From Poa pratensis (taxonomy: Eukaryota; Streptophyta; Magnoliopsida; Poales; Poaceae): DNA of 64,000 bases. This document shows, piece by piece, positions 46,963 to 56,498 of this stretch. Each line of letters starts with the position of its first letter. The stretch's first letter is position 1. The position numbers and the translations under genes are program-made. Under the pieces are notes generated by a model. That model made no database searches. It was not told the DNA's origin and saw nothing but the letters and a program-made list of their open reading frames with translations. The DNA lies in NCBI GenBank assembly GCA_947311845.1, contig CAMZMU010000041.1, positions 110,970,193 to 111,034,192 of the forward strand, given 5' to 3'.

Positions 46963-48230
46963 CTACACTGAAAGGATAAGAACATCTTAGTCACAAAGGA
47001 AAAGAAGCACTTCCCGAGACCATAAGAATAAAAGACTGTATTTTGCATCATGGATGTGCTGCAATAATAAGTAGATTGAATTTTCCGTCGAATAACTAGC
47101 AACCAAGTGAACAGAACATGGCTAATACATACAATTATGGTTTCATAGAGTTAAGACAATGAGAGGAGAGAAGTCGTACAAGGAAGGGTTTGTATATGAA
47201 CTTGATGCTAGGTCTGTGGACATTTAATGTTATCTGTTTCAAGCTAATCCTAGTGCTCCTACAAAGATAAACCTAACATAAGAGAAATACTGGAACAGTT
47301 TGTTGATTTGGATATCAATGAGAAAGCTACACTGCAACCACCAAGGTGAAGACCAAGCAGAAGTCTCCATCTTCGCGAGTTCGGTATGCATTCAGAGGGA
47401 AGGCAAATGCGAATCAAGTTCTTGCAACAATGTAGCTTAATGAATACTACTATTTGAGCAGAACAACACAATGACATCTGGCCAAGATCAACTGAAGCAG
47501 GCAGCCTGACCTGCTAACTACCATCCCCATACCTAGAGCTTACTTGCTGTCGAGAATCAAGTATGTCCAATCGAAGGGCTGCCGGTTTAAATAACTAAAG
47601 TATGAAAATCTGAAGACAGACTGATGTGATTCGCACAAGAGTAAACAAATTGGTCGTAACAAATACTATGCGCCTACGCGTCCTCGACTATGAACGCCGC
47701 AGATGTAATATCCACAGAGACATAAATTTTGGGTTTGCAACAGGTTGAACCTAGCGGCGAATTTGCCCACGGTTGAGGGAACAGCCAAAGCAGCTAGGTG
47801 CACGCAAACTGGAACGGAAGGGGGAGCAAGTTACCACCTTGATCAAGCTAGCATCGAAGACCCTAAATGCCACCTAAATCTTCTCTACGGGCTGGAATCT
47901 GGATGCCGAAATCGAATCAGCGCAAGCATTGGGGATAGTAGCAGGGGGGTGAGGGTAGGAAAAAGTGGAGCTCGAGGATGAGTGAGATCCATTCCAAGAA
48001 CGCACACTCGCATTCCAAGAACTAAAGGTGAAGGGGATTCGGACGGATAGGGTACCTGGGATCCAGCGCAGCAGCAGCAGAAGCAGCGGCAGAGGAAGAC
48101 GATGAGGAAGAGGAATTGCAATGGGGGAATGTATGGGGAAGGAAGGGGATTTTGGAGATGGAATTGGAAGGTGGTGGCGGCAGGAGAAGGGGAGTTGTCA
48201 GCGTGGTTGGTAGTGTGGCGAGAATGGAGT
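46963..48230 (-). promoter_or_regulatory. 5' UTR leader intron and first exon of the kinase gene
   Basis: An acceptor CAGTGTAG lies 18 nt before the kinase ATG (exon edge at 46962). Upstream, a GC-rich exon-like stretch ends at 48056 with CCCAG|GTACCC, a good donor. This would give a leader intron of 1,093 bp (46963-48055) and a noncoding first exon of about 175 bp or more. Inferred from splice signals and composition; the transcription start is not known. Confidence 0.5.
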
Positions 48231-48470
48231 AGCGAGTCGGTCGGTCAGGCGAGGGAGTGACGCAGAAGAAAGAGAAGCAGCCGGCCAAAGCGAAGTGAGT
48301 GGTAAACCCAAAGTAAAGCACACGCTCCCACCTCAAAACGACGGTAGATCCTGCTGCAACTAACATTCGAAATAAAAATTAAAGCTTCGAAATGGTGAGC
48401 AGCGAACATTGACTTTGTGGAGCCGATGAGTGAATGAAATTTAGGCCTAGTTGGCAGCAAATTTTTTCTA

Positions 48471-50194
48471 AGAGGAATTCACACTTTTAGTCCCACAATT
48501 TGCGCGCTGCGAACGATTTAGTCCCACATCTTGCAAAGTAAACACCGGTGGTACCACAACTTGCGTTGTCAGGATTAATTAGTCATTTTTAGTCCGAAAC
48601 AAGCCACTTCGAACGCTGATTGGACAAAACATTTGCATTTTAGTCCGACTGAGTAGAATAAATTTCCGTGCACCTCCAAGCGTGACGCGCTCAAGCGTCA
48701 AGGACAAGAAGGTGATCGCCTTCAAGCGTGACGCACTCAAGGAGAAGGACGCCGTGTCCGCCCTCATGCACACTATCGCCGCACCCGGTAGCGGCGTGCG
48801 GAGCGCCTTCTACGTCTTCAACCTCGCCCGCGTCGTCGACTTGCACCGCGGCTGGCACCGCGCGCTCCCCGGCATGCGCCCCTGCTACGCCGTCAAGTGC
48901 AACCTCGAGCCAGGCCTCCTCGGCCCGCTCGTCACGCTTGGCGCGGGCTTTGACTGCGCCAGCCGTAGGGAGATGGAGGCGGTGCTCGCGCTGGGCGTCC
49001 AGCCCGGGAGCATCGTGTACGCCAACCCGTGGAAGCCCGAGGCACACCTCGAATATGCGGCCATGGTCGGAGTCAACCTCACCACCTATGACTCCGAGGA
49101 GGAGGTGGCCAAGGTGAAGCGTTGCCACCCTGACTGCGAGCTCGTCCTGCGCATAAAGGCCCCGACGGCGGCGACGTAAGGGTGGACCTCGTCACCAACT
49201 ATGGCGTGCATCAGCACGAGGTGGTGCCGCTCCTGCATGTACTCAACGTGGTGGGAGTCTCCTTCCACGTGGGCAGCGGTGCGTCCAACACGGACGTGTA
49301 CCGCGGCGCCATCGAGGCCGCCCGCGGGGTGTTCGACGCGGCCATCGCCCTCGGCATGCCGCCCATGCGCCTGCTTGACATCGGCTGCGTGTTCATGGCC
49401 GGCCCCGCGTTCGACGGGGTGGCTGCGGTCATCAACGCCGCCCTCGAGCGCTACTTCGGCGAGTTGCCGTGCGTGGAGTTGATCGGCGAGCCCGGGAGGT
49501 ACTTCGCCGAGATGGCCTTCACGATGGCAGCGTGCGTCATCGGGATGCACACACGCGGCGAGGTCGCGAGTACTGGATCGATGACGGCCTCTACGTCACC
49601 CTCAGCTGCATCCCCATGGACCACTACGTGCCACACCCGAGGCCGCTCGCCGCCCCGTGCGTCGTCAGGGGGAAGACGTACACCTCGACGGTGTTCAGGC
49701 CGACGAGCGACTCCCTCCACACGGTGGTGACCGGGTACCAGCTGCCGGAGATGAGCGTGGGGGGCTGGCTCGTGTTTGACAACATGGGCGCCTACACCAT
49801 TGCCTCTGGCTTCAGCTTTCAACGGCTTCTCCACGTTGGACATCAAGATTTACTATGCATACTCCAGCTGATCGAGCTAGATATATGTGACGTCGATGCG
49901 TTTTACTTCGAAAAAATGGAGATGTCTGGCATCCGCATCAATTCATGTGCATGACCAGTTTTAATGCCAAGTTTACGTATCAGTTTTGTACTCGGGACGG
50001 AAATTTATTATACTCTGTCGGACTAAAGTGCAATTTTTTTATCGAGTCAGCGTCCGACGTGGCATGTTTCGGACTGAAAGGACTAATTAATCCTAACAAC
50101 GCAAGTTGTGGTACCACCGGTGTTCACTTTGCAAGATGTGGGATTAAATCGTTCGCAGCATGCAAGTTGTGGGACTAAAAGTGTTAATTCCTCT
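48471..50194. mobile_element. Long-TIR (Pack-MULE-like) element carrying an ODC gene copy
   Basis: About 200 bp at each end form long inverted repeats. Both inward sequences share CACTTTTAGTCCCACAA (one variant base in some copies), CTGCGAACGATTTA, TCCCACATCTTGCAAAGT, ACACCGGTGGTACCACAACT and AATAAATTTCCGT in the same order. The outer edges are AGAGGAATT and, inverted, AGAGGAATT, with TTTTCTA abutting both sides (48464-48470 and 50195-50201). Between the repeats lies an ornithine decarboxylase copy and nothing resembling a transposase. Mutator-like elements with long inverted repeats that carry host genes are called Pack-MULEs. The T-rich flanking repeat is 7-8 bp rather than a clean 9 bp, so the superfamily is probable, not proven. 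Confidence 0.75.
48677..49871 (+). pseudogene. ODC: Ornithine decarboxylase copy, inactivated
   Basis: The sequence follows plant ODC (PLP-dependent, fold type III; ornithine to putrescine) almost from end to end without introns, as plant ODC genes normally are. Recognisable are KDKKVIAF near the start, YAVKCN with the PLP lysine, GAGFDCAS, GVSFHVGSGA, GEPGRYFAE, YWIDDGLY, DNMGAYT and a terminal stop at 49869-49871. It is broken by three one-base frame changes, near 49,162, 49,566 and 49,819. The phosphate-binding GGG loop reads IGCVF, and the catalytic Cys of the PTCD motif is Ser (PTSD). A 20-bp direct repeat lies in its N-terminal part (near 48,677 and 48,722). It is carried by the element at 48471-50194. 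It cannot make active enzyme. Confidence 0.85.
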
Positions 50195-50450
50195 TTTTCT
50201 AAAACTGAAGTATTATAATACCACAGTATTTACGTGTCTAGCATAGTAATACTTCAGTTTCAAAAAAACAGGTCCATGGTTGTTTTTCCAATACTTAAAA
50301 AATGGCACGTTTTGATAGATATTAAAAGGTATTAATATTGCAGTATTTATCCACAGACAAGCGAATCAAAGTATTTGAAACTGTGGTATTTGAAGAAACT
50401 GTAGTATTATTGAAATAATTAAAAATATTTTGATAGCAAACTAGGCCTTA

Positions 50451-51712
50451 GAGTTTTTTTCTACTACCACAGAGCAGTTAATGGCCCGGTGTGGTTTGTT
50501 TTTTTAACTCGGGAAGGCTTCAAATGGCGTGGAAATTGCATTAAGCCGGTGTACTATTTACATTCAGGCACTGTTCAAGATATCTTCCGATATTCCGATA
50601 AATCGGCCGATTTATCGCTTCTCAGTGTCTGAACGATAAGATAAATCGGCCGATAAATTGGCCGATATGCCGATAAATCAGCCGATATGCCGATAAACCG
50701 GTCGATTTATCTCTTATCTTGGGTCCACCGATAAGTTCCCGATAAGCGATATCCCCAACATTGATTCAGGACAATGAAAAAGTACAAAATTGCAGCACAA
50801 CCTTCAAACTTTACAACCAGGACATCCGAAGTAAATCCACAACGCTAGTACGACCTATAGATCTGGGCAACAACGACATCATCAGGGACGTAGCCACTTG
50901 GGGTGAGGCCGGCGACAGCTCCTTGTCGAAGGATGGTTTTTAGAATCCCACGACAATCTCACTTCATTTTAGTACTCCAAACCCTATACTACAACCCTAA
51001 GTATGTTGAATAAGGGGGCTCGGACACCCCTCCCCTCCCTACTCCGGCTGGCGAGGCCACCGGAGGGGAAGAAGACAGGATCGGGAGCTCACATGAGACT
51101 CTCAAAAGGGGAAAGAGGAGAGAGAAGACGGGAGAGGAGATGAGAGCCCCCCAACCCGTGTTGTTAGGACATGGGACACGGGCGATATATTGTCAGATGA
51201 CAACATCATGTGGCTGATGGTAGCAGCCGCACTCCACTCTTGGTCCGATCAAGACAGTGCCTTGCGTGTTGTCTCGATGGTTATTAGCGCGGTAGACCTG
51301 ATGTGTTCGGATCCGATATGTGACGCCCATCTTTGTGGTACACATGTCTCGATCCATGGCATCCATGCGACCAGGACAACTCAGAACTTCGTTTTATTGA
51401 TGCTCTTCGATAGTGGTGTAAATGAATCGAATAAGATTTGATTTTGCTTGTACGATGTTATTTACCATATTTTTGCGTCTGTTTGGCGGAGCAGATATTG
51501 ACATGCTGCTGATTCGAAAAAGCAATTCAAATAGGGTGTTATGGTTTTAGAGGTCAACGCCCCTGGTTCGGGCATTGAGCTTGGCCATCATAAAGATCAG
51601 GGAGTGATGCATGTGTGCGTCGGATTTTAGTGTTGGGTCATCTCGGAAACTCGACACTTGACACCGTTGAGAAGTGCAACTTCAACACTGACTAAAAGGG
51701 TAAGGTTTTTAC
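50451..51712. other. Intergenic DNA with a short palindromic repeat cluster, no gene
   Basis: Apart from the repeat cluster at 50585-50760 the sequence is mixed and without supported frames. A C/G-rich stretch near 51,020-51,170 resembles transposon or UTR sequence. Confidence 0.35.
50585..50760. repeat. Cluster of CGATAAATCGGCCGAT-type palindromic repeats
   Basis: The words CCGATAAATCGGCCGATTTA, GATAAATCGGCCGATAAAT, GGCCGATATGCCGATAAAT and CCGATATGCCGATAAACC follow each other within 180 bp. Each contains overlapping inverted repeats of ATCGGCCGAT or TATCGG/CCGATA. No coding potential. Confidence 0.7.
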
Positions 51713-51714
51713 TA

Positions 51715-51786
51715 CTCCCTCCATTCCAATTTAATTGACTTGCTATGCACCACATGTGGATGTATCTATACTTGGAACGGAGGGAG
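51715..51786. mobile_element. Stowaway MITE, 72 bp
   Basis: Ends CTCCCTCCATTCCAATTTAA and, inverted, CTCCCTCCGTTCCAAGTATA with TA on both sides (51713-51714 and 51787-51788). Confidence 0.85.
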
Positions 51787-51788
51787 TA

Positions 51789-52562
51789 CATTTGAACAGC
51801 CGTCAGTGCTACTTGTTGGTGCTGCTGCTTTTTTGTGAACTGGCGTGTAGGTGCATCTTGGTGAGGAAGATTGAGTTCGGTATTGGCGTATTGCCGTGGT
51901 TTACGATGATTATTTTTCAATCTGCTTTTGTCTACTTTACAGTCTGACTACCTTTTTATGTTACTTCCATAGCTATTTCACACTCAAGGGTGTTACTTCA
52001 TGTTGAGGAGAACAATAGTCTTTCGAGAGTGAAGGTGTGCCGGGACGCCCCATCAGATCAGAAAACAAGTTTAACATGTCACATTTCAGTAAAAGTGCAT
52101 TGAGGCTATGCGCATAAAACAAGGTAAACCTTTTATGAACGAAAATGGACATAGTATACTATCTAGTGAGGTTAGGGTAACAAAGAAGTTGCTTGTACAT
52201 ATAATGGGAATTTCAACAAAATAAAATGAGTCTTGTGGGGGATTTTCACTTGGTAGCTAACTGGTGCTTTGCCTTGTAGCAAGTTTTGTATTCTTGCTTC
52301 TTAAGTATTAAATGCAATGTCACTATCCAAAATACAATTGCATCTATATAAGGCCACTATCTCTTTTCAAAAAATATTGATTAGATTTTTGCCAAGTGTG
52401 ATGGTTCTTATAAACGCAAACGTTGCATGTAACCATAGAGAAAGAGTTACCACGGGCAACATGTTTGATTAGCCCAAAATACGAGAGGTTTCACACAATT
52501 AATAGTCTTATTTATTACCTGGCTTCATTTTCCTAGTGTTTAAAAATGAGATAGTGATCTTG
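51789..52562. other. Intergenic AT-rich DNA, nothing recognised
   Basis: No supported frame, repeat or RNA gene was seen in this stretch. Confidence 0.35.
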
Positions 52563-52564
52563 TA

Positions 52565-52856
52565 CTCCCTCCATCTCGGTTTATTAGGCATAGTTGGAGT
52601 TTCTCTGCAACCTAGGCATGTGAGGATTGGCCGAGTTAATTAATTCCAAATCATGCAATTAATTAGGAAAGACCAATAAGGTTCAATCGGAAGTGCATGC
52701 ATTGGCCTCATTAAATGGAGCATTGGCTAAATGGCATGAAGATTGGGGAGAGGAAGGGGTTGGGAGCATTCCTAGGAGATCATTAATGCTAATTGTGCCT
52801 AATTCTTGATAAAATCTGATTTTGGTATTGTGCCTAATAAAATGAGATAGAGGGAG
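52565..52856. mobile_element. Stowaway/Mariner-like MITE, 292 bp
   Basis: Left end CTCCCTCCATCTCGGTTTAT and right end inverted CTCCCTCTATCTCATTTTAT continue into TTAGGCAYA inverted repeats of about 30 bp. TA flanks both ends (52563-52564 and 52857-52858). Confidence 0.85.
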
Positions 52857-53017
52857 TATATAAAAAGGAGGGAGTACAGTAGTTAGGATTTATTTGAATT
52901 TATATATCAGTAGTTGGAGAAGTATATATAAAGCTTGCTTGTATGTGTTGGAGTTGGACAGATACATATAAACATAAATTGTTTTGAACCACGTGACTCG
53001 TGGAAAACACTCTTGAT

Positions 53018-54061
53018 TAATTGGCTCGTTCCCCTCCCTCTGTTTCACTGTTTGAGAGAGGCGAAAGGGAGTTCGACCTCGTCCCTCGCTCCGCCGACGC
53101 CCGATCTGCGGGTCTCCCTCCTCTCCGGCCGCCGTTGCGGCGGTGGGAGAGTGGGGAGACCTCGGATCTGTGGCCTAGGCGTGTAGATAGTAGGGTAGCT
53201 TTCCTTGGCGGCGCTGGAGTGGTGGTGGCTGCGGCGGCGTGTTGGAATAAGGTGGCCGGGGATCGATCCCCACCTCGGCGGCGCTCTGCGGAGCGGCTTC
53301 GACGTTCTCCCGGCGTGGTGTACTCCTGGATCCACGGATCTGGTGAGTTCGTGTTCTCCTTGGGCGGCCGTCATGGCGGAGGTGGTGGCCGGCCTCTGAG
53401 ATTTTGTACCTCGCTCCCCTTCTTCGTCTTGGTGTGGTTCCTCCTGGCCACACCATGGGGGCGGTCGGGGTGCTGCGGAGGGGTGCTGGTGCTCGGCGCC
53501 GGCGTCCTCTTTCGCCTGTACAGGGGATCTTTTGCTGGGATCTCGGTTTCTTCGCTGGCGGTGTTCGAGCTCCTCTTCCCGGCCATGGTGGCAAGGTTTC
53601 GAGCGGCTCGTGCTTCGTGGTGCTTCTTCTCCGCCTTGCTTCCTCTTTCTCCGTCCGGCCGTGGTGGCAAGGGGAGAAGGGGTGATCCAGGCGTGTTCTC
53701 GGCGGAGAATCCGGCAAGCTGCTTGTGCTCTGTGCAGGGTTCGTCGGAAGTTGGGTGGTTGCGGGGTGGAGGAGCTTGGCCGTGCTCGTTAATCGTTTCT
53801 CCGGTTCCGTCGCCTGCGGCGGACAGCTCCTGCGGCTTGCTACATGAGTGGGGTTCTTCCTCCCCGGGGTGTGCGGCGTCCTGCAGGCTCCATCTCCGGC
53901 GGTGTTCGGCGGTGGTGTTCTTCGTCAGGCTTCTGCGGTGGTTCAGCATCTGTTGCTGTTGTGCTGAGTGCTTCAGTTTGTTTCATTTGCAAATTCCTGT
54001 TCTTCTGTTGCTTTGTAATCTGTGGTGAATTTGCAATGAAGATCCTTGTTCAAAAAAAAAA
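53018..54061 (+). mobile_element. GC-rich retroposon with poly(A) tail and 15-bp target duplication
   Basis: A 1,044-bp GC-rich segment ends GATCCTTGTTC followed by A11. It is bounded by a perfect 15-bp direct repeat GAAAACACTCTTGAT (53003-53017 and 54062-54076). Tail and duplication show L1-type target-primed insertion. One plus frame stays open for 335 codons across nearly the whole body (53021-54028), but so do long frames on the minus strand. The predicted product is Arg/Ser/Gly/Leu-rich without a recognised domain, so coding is not supported. It could be a non-autonomous LINE derivative or a processed transcript; no source gene was recognised. Confidence 0.75.
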
Positions 54062-54076
54062 GAAAACACTCTTGAT

Positions 54077-55001
54077 CGGTAGTCCGGCTGTGAGCCGGTG
54101 TGCAGCTACGGAGCCGATCGAGCTGACGGCAAAGTACGAACTAACTAGAGCTAATTAAGCTCAGGGACCATATAATTACACGTTGCACGTAATTATCCTC
54201 ATTCATTTTAGATGTCATTATATTCTATCTCTCACGACAGCAACACATTTGATTTGCATGACGACGACAATGTGACGGTTCTCCTGTTTGACTTGAAGTG
54301 TTGTTTAATGCCAACGTGTGCATATAATGAAATAATGAAAAACTAGTCTAGAAGAGCAAAATGAAGCGATTCCCTTTTGCTTTTTCTCATGGTTCAATTA
54401 TTCGAATAGCGCAGACCAAAGTTCCGAGCCCAGGCAGAGTGGAGAGCTTATGGAGAAAAGTCGTTTTTCCTTTATCCCCGATTAAAAACGTTATCGTAAG
54501 ATAAAACAGCTTATCAAACCATTTTATATTTAGAGACGGAGGCAGTACATACTAAGTATATCTCGTTGTGCATTTGGATATTTAAGCCTTGTTGGGGGCT
54601 TGGTGTAAGAACCTACGAGTTGTCTTTTCCCTGTCATCCCTCTCTTCTAAAAGAATTCATACCTGTTCAACTCACTGTACGTAATAGGTGAAACTTGTAG
54701 TCCCCCGCTATAAGCCAAATTATATTTCTCAAACCCAACAACTTTTGACCAACCGGTTTTATTCAGACAAAAACCAATCAATCGTGAACCGAATTCATCA
54801 CATACTTCAATTTCGGCGATCCAACTTTTTACTCTCAGAAGTCAACTTCCAACCCCAAGCTAGGTGCCAACTCTCAGTTTCCATTTTTTATATGAAGGAC
54901 TACAAACAAAATGATAGGTATGTGCCATCCATGTGGCCCCGTGGGGCGTCCTAACTGGGCCATGCAACTCGCTAAGGCCAAGAGACATTCTTCTTTTCTC
55001 G
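54077..55001. other. Intergenic DNA, nothing recognised
   Basis: AT-rich mixed sequence. A lone AGAGACGGAGGCAGTAC near 54,530 resembles one end of a Stowaway element, but no partner end was found. Confidence 0.35.
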
Positions 55002-55015
55002 AAATTATCGAGTAG

Positions 55016-55366
55016 TCAGGTCGGGGTGTGTCCCCCGCCGATGCTCCACCGTCGTCGCCAAGGTCTTGCCCTTGTTGGTGAGCGGCATATGCGGCGATCT
55101 CAACGGGAATCGTTTCCCTATAGGCCTGTGCAGATGATTCAGTCGTCCTCCTGCCTCTTCTCCTCCTCCCTTGCGGTGGTGCGACGGCGAGGTCTCGGAC
55201 GGCGGCGGAAAAGTTCAGTCAGAGCTCCCCAGGGATGTGTTTGTAATTTTCCTTTTATGTGGGGTGGTTTCTGTAAGAGTGGGACAGCTGTGGCGTGTCT
55301 GGATATTTCCAGTGTATTCCTGTGCTTTCTTGTATAATGTATCCAGAGACGTTTGTATCAAAAAAA
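55016..55366 (+). mobile_element. Retroposon fragment with poly(A) tail and 14-bp target duplication
   Basis: The 351-bp insert begins TCAGGTCGGGG and ends GACGTTTGTATC plus an A run. AAATTATCGAGTAG flanks it on both sides (55002-55015 and 55367-55380). It shares the GC-rich body and short T-rich 3' region with the retroposon at 53018 but is not visibly a copy of it. Probably a 5'-truncated LINE-family insertion. Confidence 0.7.
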
Positions 55367-55499
55367 AAATTATCGAGTAGGCCAACTAAATTCGATCTGT
55401 TAAGGCTCACTCGCTTGAAAATATTAATTATTTTTTCGAAAATGGTGCATGGTACATAGGAGGCCCTAGGCTTTCAAGAAATGGAGACAAAGCCCCTAA

Positions 55500-55795
55500 A
55501 CAACCTAGAATTATGTAAAGAGACCCTGAAGTTATCCAAAATTACAAATAGGTGCCCAGTCGACATGGAATTTGAAGAGAGTACCCTAGACTTCTCCAAA
55601 ATTCCAAATAGACCCCCAACCAGCGTAGAATTCTACAAATAAGACCTTGTACTTCTCCAATATTGCAAATAGGTCCCTTATCGGCTTGGTCTTTCACATA
55701 GAATAGAATACATTAGACTTCTCCAACATTGCAATATGTCGCCAACTGGCCTGGTATTCAATAGAGAAGATCTCGAACTTCTCCCATAAACCTGA
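55500..55795. repeat. Degenerate 61-bp tandem repeat, about five units
   Basis: Units begin near 55,500, 55,561, 55,622, 55,683 and 55,748. Each reads roughly 'tggaatt ... agaccctgaacttctccaaaattgcaaataggtccccaacc', here described by shared words ACTTCTCCAA, ATTGCAAATAGGT and CCCAAC. Divergence between units is substantial, so the array is old. Confidence 0.7.
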
Positions 55796-56240
55796 GGCAA
55801 TACATCGTCGAGAACATGACACAAGAGCAACCTTATCGAAGAATTATCATTACGACCTGCAACCACAAAGATGATTGTTTTGTGACTGCGGCCAAGAAAT
55901 GACCCATGTGCACTACACATACAGTCATTTGCTAGCTTGGCATGCCCTACGGTTAGTTCGAACTGGCATGAATTGGATCGAAATAATGGCGCGAACCAAA
56001 TTTATGGACAGTTGATGTACTAAAATGGACCAACGTGACAAATTCCAGTGTAATTAGTTGGGTGTCATTCATTAACTCAAGAAAAAGAATGTACTACCTC
56101 TCTCCTAAAAAGAAAAAGAGTTATACCTATCCTTTCGCATCAGCTAGGATTCGGAATATGTTCCAGGTCTTGTTTACCATTGAAACGGAATTACGAGTAA
56201 ACGACATTCTTCCCTGCTGCTTCGGATAGACGGATAGATA
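55796..56240. other. Upstream region of the X8-domain gene, no feature
   Basis: Mixed sequence, no clear promoter element or repeat beyond the flanking tandem array and the micro-insertion. Confidence 0.35.
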
Positions 56241-56255
56241 GGAGTATTGTATTCC

Positions 56256-56272
56256 TACTCTAAAAAAAAAAA
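56256..56272 (+). mobile_element. 17-bp poly(A) micro-retroinsertion upstream of the X8-domain gene
   Basis: Insert TACTCTAAAAAAAAAAA between two perfect 15-bp copies of GGAGTATTGTATTCC (56241-56255 and 56273-56287). It lies about 230 bp before the ATG at 56499, in the promoter or 5' UTR. Confidence 0.78.
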
Positions 56273-56498
56273 GGAGTATTGTATTCCATTCCAGATGCTG
56301 CATGTCCCAGGACAGTGAGAGAGAGTGTGCTTTCGCTCTCGGGTTTGCCGTCTTTTGGTCTTTTCCCCATCCCTCTCGCGTGCTTTCCTCCACCACCGCC
56401 ACCACCTTTTTCCCCGGGCCGCCCCCCCCAAAAACAAAACACGCTGCGGCGGAGAGCCATCTCCTCCTTGTTCGGCTGCGGAGCGGGCGGCGGCGATA

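Larger units (their letters stand above)
48444..50447. mobile_element. Tourist-like MITE, about 270 bp, split by a Pack-MULE-like element
   Basis: Left end GGCCTAGTTGGCAGCAAATT and right end inverted GGCCTAGTTTGCTATCAAAA are inverted repeats flanked by TTA (48441-48443 and 50448-50450). Only about 27 bp lies left of the inserted element; the rest lies at 50195-50447. The right part has an internal inverted pair ACTGAAGTATTA/TAATACTTCAGT. Confidence 0.75.

Noticed and set aside
48682..49954. Functional ornithine decarboxylase gene
   Set aside because: Three frame changes and two altered active-site motifs, and the copy lies inside a long-TIR element.
53021..54028. 335-residue protein-coding gene
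   Set aside because: The frame coincides with a poly(A)-tailed retroposon, and the opposite strand is nearly as open.
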